Source: Palaemon carinicauda
Lineage: Eukaryota > Arthropoda > Malacostraca > Decapoda > Palaemonidae
Direction of reading: 5' to 3'
Assembly: GCF_036898095.1 (NCBI RefSeq)
Contig: NC_090751.1
Location: forward strand, 82,142,930 to 82,206,929
DNA: 64,000 bases
Each line of letters starts with the position of its first letter. Positions within the stretch are counted from its first letter, which is position 1. Under the pieces are notes generated by a model, which was not told where the DNA came from, ran no database searches, and saw only the letters and a program-made list of their open reading frames with translations. Shown here one piece after another: positions 33,376-44,460 of this stretch. Position numbers and translations under genes: made by a program.

Positions 33376-33820
33376 GTGACTCAACCCTTAGGTAGGGTGG
33401 TAAATTCCAGCCTTACTGGCTTTGGCTTTGCCCGGGGACTCAGGATCCGAGAGTGTAGCACTCGAGATAAGGAGTCCCTGCACCTCGCAAGTTCCTTGCT
33501 CCGCAAGGAACGTGCGGCCTACATGAGCTAGTGTGTGAAGGAAAGAAGTGTGACTTGTCCTAGGAAGTTCACCTGAAGTCCTTTAGATGGAAATCGAGAC
33601 TAGGACGTTCCCAATACCACCCCGTCAGGGTATGGAGGACGCGACAGTATTATATTAATACTCGGAACACAAAGAAGCAAGGTTTACCTGCAGTGGTTTG
33701 AGGTCAGCTGCGCAGAGAACCCAGGATGCTGCTTTCCCCAAGAGAGGGGAGGATGAAGAAAAGAGTAAGGGCCAGACATACTTTTTCATTCATGCAGACT
33801 AAAACCGGGTAACAATGCCC

Positions 33821-35012
33821 TCAACCTTCTGCTACTTGTCCATTAAGGAGCCTGAGGTTAGACAGCTGTTGTGCAGCCACCACAGGGCCGATAGAGAACG
33901 TATCGAGGCTCCTGTGGGTCACGTCCTGCAGGTAGTGGGCTGTGAAGGTCGTTTGACGCTTCCAGACCCCAGCTTGTAGAACCTGCGTCACTGAGAAATT
34001 TCTCTTGAATGCCAGGGACGTAGCGATTCCTCTGACATCGTGTGCTCTCGAGCGACGTGACGGAGGAGGGTCTGGATTCAGGGAATGGTGGATAACCCTG
34101 CGAATCCAAGCTGAGATGGTGTTCTTAGAGACCCTCCTCTTCGTCCTCCCTGTGCTCACAAACAGGGCTTGCACTCGAGGACAAACTCCAGCTGTTCTCT
34201 TCAGATAGAGCCTCAGACTCCTTACTGGGCACAGAAGGAGATGGTCTGGGTCATCTGTTACAGAACGGAGACTCGAAATCCTGAAGGCGTCGAACCGTGG
34301 GTCCAGAACTCCAAAATTCTGAGTCGTAACAACAAACTTAGGGACGAACCCGAACGTTACCTCCCCAAATATGAAGTTCACCGACTCGCTTGGCCGAGGC
34401 CAAAGCAAGCAGGAACACCGTCTTCCAAGTCAGGTGACGATCAGAAGCCTGGCGTAATGGTTCAAACGGAGGTCTCTTAAGAGACCTGAGGACACGAACC
34501 ACGTTCCACGGAGGGGGTCTCACTTCCGGCTGAGGGCAGGTAAGCTCGTAGCTTCGTATGAATAGGGAAAGTTCCAGCGAGGAGGAAATGTCCATTCCTT
34601 TAAGCCTGAAGGCCAGGCTTAAGGCTGAGCGATAGCCTTTCACCGCCGAGACCGAAAGGCGCATTTCTTCCCGCAAATACACAAGAAACTCCGCTATTGC
34701 TGGATTAGTGGCATCGAGGGGAGAGATACCCCTTCCACGACACCAACCACAGAAGACTCTCCACTTCGCCTGGTTGACCCCTGCAGATGACTTTCGCAGG
34801 CGTCGAGACATCCTCTCCGCAACTTGTTGCGAAAAGCCTCTCTCAGTGAGGATATGCTGGATAGTCTCCAGGCGTGAAGCCAAAGCGATGCTATGGCTTT
34901 GTGGAAGAAGTTGCTGTGTGGTTGCTTGAGTAGCTCGTGTCGTGGAGGAAACTCTCTCGGGAGTTCCGTCAGGAGCTGCAGAAGGTCCGGGAACCACTCT
35001 GCACGATGCCAT
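33821..35012 (-). pseudogene. DIRS 4 tyrosine recombinase, one frameshift
   Basis: The N-terminal and central part is the frame 35012-34338 (AIAEFLVYLREEMRLSVSA, GYRSALSLAFRLKGMD) up to box I, LASAKRVGELH, with the catalytic arginine. After a frameshift near 34350-34400 the catalytic half continues as frame 34408-33821. It has CPVRSLRLYLKRT, the box II motif RAHDVRGIATS and the nucleophile tyrosine in FTAHYLQDVTH, and ends GQVAEG. Repairing one shift would restore every catalytic residue in order. The start overlaps the end of the RNase H/DAM frame by about 320 bases in another frame, an arrangement known in DIRS elements. Confidence 0.9.
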
Positions 35013-35610
35013 AGCAGAGCTATTAAGGTCATCGACAGGTTGACCGATAGTCTGGTCTTGTTGAGCACCCTTCTAATCAGACAGAACGGTGGGAAGGCGT
35101 ACACGTCGATGTTGTCCCACAGTTGTTGGAAGGCATCTTGCCAGAGTGCCTTGGAGTCCGGGACTGGGGAACAGAACAGCGGAAGCTTGAAGTTCAAGGC
35201 TGTCGCGAACAGGTCCACCGTCGGGGAACCCCACAAAGTCAAGACTTTGCTGGCTACTAGAGGATCCAAAGACCACTCGGTACTCACTATCTGCGATGCT
35301 CTGCTCAGACTGTCGGCGAGCACATTCCTCTTGCCCGGAATGAAGCGAGCCGATAGTGGAATCGAGTGGGCTTCGGTCCATCTCAGTACCTCAACTGCAA
35401 GATGGGATAGCTGTTGTGAAAAGGTACCTCCCTGCTTGTTGATGTAAGCCACCACCGTGTTGTTGTCGTTCATCACCACCAAGGAGTGACCCGCCAGGAT
35501 CCATTGGAACTGTTGAAGTGCCAGATATACGGCCTTCATTTCGAGCAGATTTATGTGGAGGCATTTTTCTGATTCTGGCCATAGGCCTGAGATCCTGTAG
35601 TTCAGAACGT

Positions 35611-35628
35611 GCCCCCCCCCCCCCCCCT
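35611..35628. repeat. Poly-C tract inside RNase H
   Basis: About 17-18 consecutive C bases (G on the coding strand) just after the first RNase H aspartate. DIRS 6 has a C run at the corresponding place (57947-57960), while copy 7 has none there (about 63738). Confidence 0.9.
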
Positions 35629-36236
35629 CTTCTTTTGAATCGTCCAAGAACAGCATCAAATCCGGGGGGAGGACGAGAAGATCCACTCCCTTTCGAAGGT
35701 TTTCGTCCGTCACCCACCACTGAAGGTCCGTCCGTTCAGTAGGGCCCATAGGGACCAGGATGTCAGGGGAATCGTGGCCTTGATTCCAGCGGGACTTGAG
35801 CCGCCATTGCAGGGATCTCCTCCTGAGGCGGCCGTTTGGAACCAGACGGGCTAGGGAGGAAAGGTGACCTAGGAGACGTAACCACGATTGTGCTGGAAGC
35901 TCTTCTCGTCTGAGGAAAGGATCTGCAACCCTCCTCAGCCTTGCTATCCTGTCGTCTGATGGAAAGGCTTTGTGGAGATTGGTGTCCAATATCATGCCTA
36001 GATATACCAGTCGTTGAGATAGGAGAGGAGAAGACTTCTCGAGATTTACCATGATCCCTAGATCTTGGCAAAGTCCCAGAAGCTTGTCTCTGTGTCAAAG
36101 AAGGGTCGATTCCAAGTCTTCCAGGATCAGCCAGTCGTCCAGATAACAGAGGAGACGGATGCCGATCCTGTGTGCCCACGAAGATATCAGGGTGAACACT
36201 CTGGCAAAAACCTGCGGTGCTGTGGAGAGACCGAAA

Positions 36237-36245
36237 CACAGCACC
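36237..36245. repeat. LINE target-site duplication, left copy
   Basis: CACAGCACC, repeated at 43945-43953 on the other side of the LINE. Removing one copy and the LINE restores the RT frame FKVLCFGLSTAP. Confidence 0.9.
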
Positions 36246-36375
36246 ATGATTGATTGATTGAAAGTTTTCTGGCATCCTGACATCTAAGGTCATTGACGCC
36301 TATAGCATTTATTATATATGAAAATTAAAAGAGAATTCAATTAAAACCATAGAATTTAAGAAGTCATTACAATAG

Positions 36376-39300
36376 TTAAATAGTTTTCAGAAGACCTGCT
36401 TCTGAAATAAATCTAAAAATTCCACTCGCATAATAGGACACATCATGTACAAGAATCTTGGCAAGGATGAACCTGCCATCCTCACCTCGAGCCTCAAACA
36501 GATATCTATTTCTTAAGTTAGTAAAATTAGGGCATTCGGTCAACAAATGCCTCACTGTTAAAGGTACTAAACAGTCCTCGCAATACGGTTGGTGTTGGCC
36601 CTTCAGCAGAAACTCGTGTGTCAACCGAGTGTGACCAATTCGGAAGCGACAAAGAGTCGTCTCCCATTTTCGGGGTATCATGTTATACCTCAGGGGTAAT
36701 ATGATATTTGTTACTTCCCTCATTTTATTGCCATCTTGACTACCCCAGTGCTGTTGCCATTTATTACAAACCAATTTCTTGATGTAAGGTAGGATATCAT
36801 TACAGGGAATGGGATGCCTCCTTGGTAGCAACTCGGATGCCGCATTCTTCACCAGTAAATCGGCCTTCTCATTCCCAGACACACCTACATGTGCTGGAAC
36901 CCAACAAAATCGAACTGTTATACCTCTCCGTCCAATATTAAAAAGCCATTCTAAAATCTTTAAAATTAGAGGGTCACTAGAATTAAAAACTTGTAAAGCT
37001 TGAAGAATACTCCTTGCATCACTAAAAATGGTAAAATTACCCTCCTTTTCCAAAGCTATTTTCTCAATAGCAGTTAGTATGCCATACAGTTCGGCAGTAA
37101 ATATGGAAGCTGTTAGAGGATGTGCACCTCTACAATTAAAATCATTACTATGTACTCCAAATCCAACGCCAGCATCAGATTTGGAGCCATCAGTATATAT
37201 AAAAGTCGATCTCCTATGTTCTTCGACATGTTCCATAAAAAGAGACCTGGATTCTAAGTCAGTCATATTCTTCTTAACTCCAATAAAGTATTTACAAAAA
37301 GATATGTCAGGTAATTTCCATGGAGGCATTGATGATACCTTGAATGGAAGCACATTAATTCTAATTAAATCCAGATTGTTTAATAATTGTTTCACCCAAA
37401 ACCCAAAAGGTTGAGGAGATTTTGGGTGCAGCTCAAAGTAGGTTGAGTGTCTTACAAGGCTTGCAGTCTGAAAGGCAAAAGAATAAGGGAGTCTTTGCAA
37501 TCTAAACCAATACCGAATAATAGAGGACATTCGGTAAAGGTCTAGAGGCAACTCCCCAGCATCAACAAGGAGACTTGTGATAGGAGAAGTTCTAAAGGCT
37601 CCTGTAGACAATCTAATGCTAGCATGATGTATTGAATCTAATATTTTTAACCGGCTTGGGGTTGCTGACGAGTATATTTCGCATCCATAACTAATTTTGG
37701 AAAATATCAAGGCCTTGTATAATTTTAAAATTGTATTGCGGTCTGCCCCCCATGATGTATGGGACAATACTTTTAAAAGATTCATAGCTTCAACACATTT
37801 AGATTTTAATGCTTTCAAGTGAGAAACCCGTGTAAGCCTACAATCAAATATCAACCCTAAAAATTTAGCTTCACTTGCATATGGGATCCGTTGACCTTTG
37901 ATGTACAGTATATATCCGGGTCTGGATGTACTCCCCGTATAAGACAGAAATGGACAATGGTAGTTTTACTTGTCGAGAACTTAAATCCATTCATATCAGC
38001 CCAATGGATAATTTTATCAATAGAGAGTTGGATTTTTCTCTCAACCATTGCCATTCTGGCCCCAGCAAATGATATGGAGAGATCATCCACAAATAATGTT
38101 GCGAGAACATCCCAGGGAATGACTGAGGATATCCCATTAATTGCTAGAGCAAAAAGGGTTACACTCAGCACACTCCCCTGAGGAAGTCCTTCCTCCTGGC
38201 ATTTACTCTGTGATAGAGATTCCCCAACTCTCACTTGGAAAACTCTATGTGAAAGAAATGACTGGATGAATAGTGGTAGCTCTCCTCTCAATCCGCACTA
38301 ATGGATTCTTTTAAGTATACCGTATCTCCATGTGATATCATATGCCTTTTCAAGATCAAAAAAGACTGTCACATGGTGCTGTTTGGAAGCAAAGGCTTCA
38401 CAAATGGAGGACTCAATTTGTATCAGCACATCAGTCGTTGAGAGCATTTTCCTGAATCCACATTGAATGGGTGATAAAATACCCTTCTTTTCAAGGTACC
38501 ACATCAGTCTTACATTGACCATCTTTTCCATGATTTTGCACAAACAAGATGTCAATGCAATTGGCCTATAATTTGCTGCTAAAAGCTTGTCCTTACCGGG
38601 TTTTAAAAAGGCTAGAATAATGGCTAGTTCCCAAACACTTGGATAACTATGATCATGCCATATTCTATTAAAAATGCTTAAAATAAATAACTTTGTACTA
38701 AAATGTACGTGTTTAATCATTGCATATGGAATTCCATCAAGTCCTAGGGCTGTATCGTTACACGTAGCAAGAGCAGAATCAAACTCTCTTTCAGTAAAAG
38801 GAGAACTATATGACTTGCTTTCTTGTTGCAAAATTTAAAACTTTCTTTTCTTCAATGCTCCTATACTGGTGACCAGGAGCTGTTTCACACTTGCAAGATA
38901 CATTTGAAAAATGGTCAGCCAGGGCATTGCTAACTTCGGTTGTTCCAGTCATATACTGCCCATTTATCTTTAACACTGGTGGTGGGTTTAGGGTGAATTT
39001 GCCTGCTATCTTTTTGACTTTCCTCCACACAGATGAAGTTGGTGTTCTACTGTTATTGGAGGAAACAAATGACATCCAAGACTGGCGCCTAGCTTCTTTC
39101 ATGGCACGGCGGAACTGTGCTTTACATTTCTTGTATATAACTAAATTCTCCTCAGTACGGCGCATGTGCAATCGAGTTAAAGACTTTCTTGTGGCTCTGT
39201 GCAGGGCAGTTAGTTCAGATGACCACCAGGGGACTGGTCGTCGTCTGAATATCCCTGTTGTTTTGGGAATGAAATTTACTCCTGCTGTATGAAGAGTTCC

Positions 39301-40092
39301 ATTGAGTAAGTCCACGGCATCATCAGCACTTTCAAACTGTTCTGCATTTCCTTCAATTTCACTTAGCTCCCGAAATCTATCCCAGTCCGCCTTATCAAAA
39401 TTCCATCGAGGCGTTCTCTGTAAAGGTGGACCATTGTTGGTGTTTATAATGATTGGTGCATGATCACTAGTATGCCAATCATCTAATGTTCTCCAATTAA
39501 AATTGAGAAGACAGTTAGAGCTTGCAACTGATAGGTCAATGCAGGACAAGGTACCTGTCTGTACATGAAAATATGTGGGCTCTCCTGTATTGAGGAATCC
39601 GACATCTTCATTCTCCAAAATTGACGAAATAATATTACCCCTTGTATTTGCTAAAACATCACCCCATAAAGGATGTCTACTATTAAGGTCTCCTAGTAAG
39701 AGAAAGGGTTGTGGGAGTTGTTTAATCACTTCTACTATATTATCATATGAGATGTTGTCATTTGGAGGCAAGTAAAGAGAACAGATTGTGTATTTTCTCC
39801 CTATATCAATCTGTACAGCCACTGCCTGCAGAGGGGTACAGATAGACAAAAATATTTGGGGAACATCTCGACGAACGTATATAAGACTTCCCCCATGGCT
39901 CCCTGCTCGTTGATCATATGGTGTCCTATAGCTAACATACTCTCGAGAACTAGGAGTATTAGCATCGAGCTTGCTTTCTTGTTGACATACTGTTATAGGG
40001 GAGTGCTCACGTATGAGGAGCTTAAGTTGATCATATTTCGCCCTTAAACCCTGGCAATTCCATAGCAGAATGGAGGAAAAAACTATGGTTTA
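36376..40092 (-). pseudogene. LINE ORF2: endonuclease, reverse transcriptase, RNase H
   Basis: Read 40092 to 36376. The apurinic-type endonuclease begins ILLWNCQGLRAKYDQ and contains LLGDLNSRHPLWGD, TGTLSCIDLSVASS and TSDHAPI. RT has GLDGIPYAMIKH, FLKPGKDKLLAANYRPIAL, FFDLEKAYD, EGLPQGSVLSVTLF and the active site LFVDDLSI. RNase H (in frame 37854-36376) has IYTDGSKSDAGVGFG, TAELYGILTAIEK, FSDARSILQAL and CWVPAHVGVSGNEKAD, and is followed by a Cys/His motif (YCEDCLVPLTVRHLLTEC). Breaks: frameshift near 38830, in-frame TAG near 38295, frameshift near 37900. It would nick DNA and reverse-transcribe its own RNA at the nick. RNase H to C-terminus is an uninterrupted 492 codons. Confidence 0.9.
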
Positions 40093-42596
40093 TTTTTTGG
40101 AAGACACCTTAGATGAATTCTTCCCATTGGCAATATTTGATCTAACAATATTTCCCGGAGGTAACTCTAGAGAGGATCTTGATATAGTCGGTTTTGTGTT
40201 TCTCTTTTTCTTTGTGTCCTTTTGATCTAATTGTTGAGGAGGATGGTGGACCTCAACTTGACTTTTCTGATTGGTTCAATTTACCTTCTAGTTGTTCAGA
40301 AACATCAGCAGATAAGATATCATATTTATTTGAAGTCGTGACTTTAATGTTTCTTATGGTAGGAGGCGAGAGAGATGGAGGTCTCTCTCTTCTTCGATTA
40401 AAAGGTTGTGATCTATCAAGTTTTTGCACCTTCCACACTACAGGTTCACCAGGTAAATTGGTTTCAAGTGCAACCTCCATCAGATCAGGCAAGGACACGG
40501 CCTGTGAGAGGTTTGTACTATTGTTTAAAATCGGAGTAGTTGGCTTTTGAATAATTTTCAGATCTTTAAGTATCAGTTTTCATTTTTCTACAATTTCTGA
40601 ATATAGATTTTCGATGGACCTTTCAACCTCTTTAACTAATTTCATTTGTTTCTTTATCTTAGAAGTAGAGATATAATTTTCATCTGTGTGGTTTGGCAAG
40701 TTTTTCTTCAGAACCATTGAAAAAGGTTGCCCTGGTCTTATTTGCTTTTCAAGAGCTCTTTTACGAGCCTCTTTAAAAGTAACCCTTTCCATGGTCCTAA
40801 TGGCCTGAATTTCTTTTTCAAAAATAAACTTTACACAGCTTTTAGATGTAGCTGGGTGTGCTTCCCCACAATGTATGCAATTAGGGTTTTCTATGCATAC
40901 TCCATGACTACTTTTTCCACAATTGGCAATTTTGGGAATGAAATTTACTCCTGCTGTATGAAGAGTTCCATTGAGTAAGTCCACGGCATCATCAGCACTT
41001 TCAAACTGTTCTGCATTTCCTTCAATTTCACTTAGCTCCCGAAATCTATCCCAGTCCGCCTTATCAAAATTCCATCGAGGCGTTCTCTGTAAAGGTGGAC
41101 CATTGTTGGTGTTTATAATGATTGGTGCATGATCACTAGTATGCCAATCATCTAATGTTCTCCAATTAAAATTGAGAAGACAGTTAGAGCTTGCAACTGA
41201 TAGGTCAATGCAGGACAAGGTACCTGTCTGTACATGAAAATATGTGGGCTCTCCTGTATTGAGGAGTCCGACATCTTCATTCTCCAAAATTGACGAAATA
41301 ATATTATCCCTTGTATTTGCTAAAACATCACCCCATAAAGGATGTCTACTATTAAGGTCTCCTAGTAAGAGAAAGGGTTGTGGGAGTTGTTTAATCACTT
41401 CTACTATATTATCATATGAGATGTTGTCATTTGGAGGCAAGTAAAGAGAACAGATTGTGTATTTTCTCCCTATATCAATCTGTACAGCCACTGCCTGCAG
41501 AGGGGTACAGATAGACAAAAATATTTGGGGAACATCTCGACGAACGTATATAAGACTTCCCCCATGGCTCCCTGCTCGTTGATCATATGGTGTCCTATAG
41601 CTAACATACTCTCGAGAACTAGGAGTATTAGCATCGAGCTTGCTTTCTTGTTGACATACTGTTATAGGGGAGTGCTCACGTATGAGGAGCTTAAGTTGAT
41701 CATATTTCGCCCTTAAACCCTGGCAATTCCATTGCAGAATGGAGGAAAAAACTATGGTTTATTTTTTGGAAGACACCTTAGATGAAGTCTTCCCATTGGC
41801 AATATTTGATCTAACAATATTTCCCGGAGGTAACTCTAGAGAGGATCTTGATATAGTCGGTTTTGTGTTTCTCTTTTTCTTTGAGTCCTTTTAATCTAAT
41901 TGTTGAGGAGGATGGTGGAACTCAACTTGAATTTCTGATTGGTTCAATTTACCTTCTAGTTGTTCAGAAACATCAGCAGATAAGATATCATATTTATTTG
42001 AAGTCGTGACTTTAATGTTTCTTATGGTAGGAGGCGAGAGAGATGGAGGTCTCTCTCTTCTTCGATTAAAAGGTTGTGATCTATCAAGTTTTTGCACCTT
42101 CCACACTACAGGTTCACCAGGTAAATTGGTTTCAAGTGCAACCTCCATCAGATCAGGCAAGGACACGGCCTGTGAGAGGTTTGTACTATTGTTTAAAATC
42201 GGAGTAGTTGGCTTTTGAATAATTTTCAGATCTTTAAGTATCAGTTTTCATTTTTCTACAATTTCTGAATATAGATTTTCGATGGACCTTTCAACCTCTT
42301 TAACTAATTTCATTTGTTTCTTTATCTTAGAAGTAGAGATATAATTTTCATCTGTGTGGTTTGGCAAGTTTTTCTTCAGAACCATTGAAAAAGGTTGCCC
42401 TGGTCTTATTTGCTTTTCAAGAGCTCTTTTACGAGCCTCTTTAAAAGTAACCCTTTCCATGGTCCTAATGGCCTGAATTTCTTTTTCAAAAATAAACTTT
42501 ACACAGCTTTTAGATGTAGCTGGGTGTGCTTCCCCACAATATATGCAATTAGGGTTTTCTATGCATACTCCATGACTACTTTTTCCACAATTGGCA
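39262..42596. repeat. Tandem duplication of 1.67 kb inside the LINE
   Basis: Unit 1 (39262-40930) and unit 2 (40931-42596) are nearly identical; I count about ten single-base differences and one one-base indel (ACTTGACTTTT versus ACTTGAATTT). Each unit holds the N-terminal half of the endonuclease and the C-terminal part of ORF1. The novel joint at 40928-40931 links AATTGGCA, inside the ORF1 zinc-knuckle region, to TTTTGGGAATG, inside the endonuclease. Low divergence means a recent event, or an assembly artefact. Confidence 0.93.
40580..41518 (-). pseudogene. Chimeric frame: endonuclease fused to ORF1 zinc-knuckle tail
   Basis: An open frame of 312 codons created by the tandem duplication. 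The first about 205 residues are the endonuclease (LLGDLNSRHPLWGD, TSDHAPI), up to TAGVNFIPK. From there it reads IANCGKSSHGVCIENPNCIH and on through the ORF1 C-terminus (PATSKSCVKFIFEKEIQAI, ending SEIVEK). The joint keeps the reading frame, so a nuclease-plus-knuckle fusion is encoded. Its upstream endonuclease N-terminus (to about 41755) reads on in the same frame. There is no sign that it is expressed; it looks like a by-product of the duplication. Confidence 0.8.
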
Positions 42597-43315
42597 CAAA
42601 CAGCTGGCTTATTGTTTAGTTTTTCTTTACATTTTTGGCTTAAATGGCCTTACATTTGGCAATGATAACATCGCAATGGTGAAGGGATATATGGTTTTAC
42701 CTTCAAAGATAACCAACCAGCTTTTATAACATTTGGTAATTGGCATCGATCAAATGTTATAATCAGAGTAGCAAGAGGGATACGTTGTTCTCCAACTCTC
42801 TTTCTCATTCTGACTACTTTAACTACTCCTTGATTTTTCAGTTCATCCTCAATTTCTTTTTCCTCTATATCCAACAATTCTGGACCATAGATCACACCTC
42901 TACTCTGGTTGAAAGTAGGGTGCGAAACGCATTTTACGCTATGACCGTTCAATGTTGTAAGTGTTTTCAACCTTTCACCTTATACTGGGGACAGTGTCTC
43001 TATCAAGAGACTTCCATTTCCCTGGGGTAGAATTTTTGGCTGCCCTCCACATAAAGTAACTATTTCTCTATTAGCTTTAAAAACATTTATACGCTCATTT
43101 CTTCCGTTTTCAAATTCCAAGATAAAAAAAATTTCATAATTCACTACTTCATAGTGAGCAGGTAATACTCCTACTTTTCTATATCTTTCTGTACTGTCAT
43201 CATTTTTCACTCTCTCTCTCTTCTTCTCTAGCGTTTTACTATTCACATGACGTGAAAAAGGTTCCAACGTTACAATGCTAGAACCCGAGTTGGAGCTGTC
43301 TGTACCGAGGTCCAT
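42248..43315 (-). pseudogene. LINE ORF1, zinc-knuckle nucleocapsid-like protein
   Basis: Starts with ATG at 43315 (MDLGTDSSNSGSSIV). The N-terminal third is charged. A middle segment (PTFNQSRGVIYG, LDIEEKEIEDELKNQGVVKV, IPLATLIITFDR) looks like an RRM-type fold. Then come Cys/His knuckles: CYHCQ-x-GHLSQKC, CANCGKSSHGVC and NCIYCGEAHPATSKSC. The C-terminal tail is basic and helical (KIKKQMKLVKEVERSIENL). Two in-frame TAA stops lie at 42980-42982 and 42650-42652; otherwise the frame is continuous. ORF1 proteins of I-type LINEs bind the element RNA to form a particle. The C-terminal part recurs in the other duplication unit (40580-40926). Confidence 0.85.
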
Positions 43316-43944
43316 GTTTGTATTTTCCAGGTCGTCAACAGAGGTGTTGGGTTTTTTTGAAAAAGCAAGCCGGGTTATCCACCTCTTATCGGAGGATGTC
43401 AGTCCTCCTATCCCATGTGGCCCAACACGAGAAGAGGCTTCAGGGGGGACCAGTCCTCTATTAGAGAGGGGCTGCCTCTCTTAAGGTGGGCGTACACTGG
43501 TCAGTGGGGGTAGTTAGCCCCTCCCACCGTCGACTCCAATGCCTGGCGTCACCCATTACCCGCAAATATGGGTGGCTTAAAACCGGATCACTGGAGCCTG
43601 ACTCTTAACAGACTTGGTCTGCACCCAATGGGGTCTGCCAGAGGGTGATGGCGTCTAAATTGGCACAGGTTGAGATGGAATGCAGTCCATCCCACACTCT
43701 GCCAAATCCAAAGCAGCATCCAAAGTAAAATCGAACATGCCAAAGTCATCAACAATATTGAGCCCAAAAGGAAGAGATGGGAGAAAAAAGACATAATCAA
43801 AAGTAAAAGAGAAAGTGCTGACTGATTTAGTTGGATCGACAGCTGGGCACCGAGGTCCAATGGGAAGTAGTTCCCACTGTTCATTAGAGCCCAGCTGCTA
43901 ATCCCTAAGCCCCCACCCTCATCAAGGCTTCAGCATCTGGGGGG
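43316..43944 (-). other. LINE 5' untranslated region
   Basis: About 630 bases between the ORF1 start and the 5' junction next to the target duplication. It is more GC-rich than the rest of the LINE and contains inverted GGGGCTAACTACCCCCACT-type sequence. No coding frame is evident. Internal promoters for RNA polymerase II are expected here in this class; I cannot point to one. Confidence 0.6.
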
Positions 43945-43953
43945 CACAGCACC
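43945..43953. repeat. LINE target-site duplication, right copy
   Basis: CACAGCACC, identical to 36237-36245. Confidence 0.9.
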
Positions 43954-44432
43954 TTGAACTGGTAGATCTTGTATTTCCTGGAAGATGGATGGATTGGGAT
44001 CTGGAAGTACGCTTCCTTCAGATCCAGTGTACACATGAAGTCTTGCGGTCTCACTACAAGTCTGACCGTGTCTGTTGTCTCCATGCTGAACGGAGTTTGT
44101 TTGACAAACTTGTTCAGGGCTGAGAGGTCGATGACGGGTCTCCAGCCTCCAGACGCCTTCTTTACAAGAAAGAGTCGACTGAAGAAGCCTGGGGAGCCGT
44201 CTACGACCTCTTGGAGAGCATCCTTCTTGACCATGGTCTCGACTTCTGCCCGAAGGGCTAGCCCCTTTACCGATCCCATGGCATAGGAGCTCAACAACAC
44301 TGGATTCGCTGTCAGGGGAGGAAGAGATGTCGTGAACGGGACGCGATATCCCTGACTGATCACAGAGATGGTCCAGGAATCGGCCCCGAGTTGCTGCCAC
44401 CTGAACGCGCAACTTTGTAGGCATCCCCCCAC
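43945..44432 (-). pseudogene. DIRS 4 RT N-terminal part (cut by the LINE)
   Basis: This is the upstream piece of the polymerase gene. The frame reads WTISVISQGYRVPFTTSLPP, SPGFFSRLFLVKKASGGWRP, VIDLSALNKFVKQTPFSMET and CTLDLKEAYFQIPIHPSS and reaches IYQFKVLC, where the LINE begins. The next residues, FGLSTAPQVF, are found at 36236 downward. The downstream half carries YLDD. Apart from the insertion the frame is open from about 44432, so the LINE may have hit an intact RT gene. Confidence 0.9.
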
Positions 44433-44460
44433 TGCTGGACATGCAGGCGGATTGCCAATC

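Larger units (their letters stand above)
34694..36245 (-). pseudogene. DIRS 4 RT C-terminal part, RNase H and DAM-like block
   Basis: This is the downstream part of the polymerase gene cut by the LINE. It starts within FKVLC|FGLSTAPQVFARVF and has the RT active site CYLDDWLIL (about 36130-36155), the thumb (SQRLVYLGMIL, LLGHLSSLARLVP), then RNase H: LFLDDSKEEGGG, INLLEMKAVYLAL, MNDNNTVVAYI and LADSLSR. The block TVDLFATALNFKLPLF...VYAFPPFCLI is the methyltransferase-like region. The frame 36052-34694 is open for 452 codons. A shift or stop separates it from YLDD near 36060-36090. A run of 17-18 C bases at 35611-35628 replaces part of RNase H with glycines and is a likely slippage site. Function is lost through the LINE insertion. 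Confidence 0.88.
36246..43944 (-). mobile_element. I/Nimbus-like LINE inserted in DIRS 4
   Basis: A 7.7-kb non-LTR retrotransposon on the minus strand, flanked by a 9-bp target duplication. It has a 5' UTR (43944-43316), ORF1 with zinc knuckles (43315-42248), ORF2 with endonuclease, RT and RNase H (about 40090 to 36376), a short 3' UTR and a (TCAA)n tail (TTTCAATCAATCAATCAT on the coding strand). An RNase H after the RT and CCHC knuckles in ORF1 point to the I/Nimbus group. A 1.67-kb tandem duplication (39262-42596) interrupts the order, so part of ORF1 and part of ORF2 are present twice. Stops and frameshifts make this copy inactive. Confidence 0.9.

Noticed and set aside
40194..42218. Plus-strand frames repeated at 40194-40550 and 42006-42218
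   Set aside because: Mirror readings of the LINE ORF1 and endonuclease, doubled by the tandem duplication.
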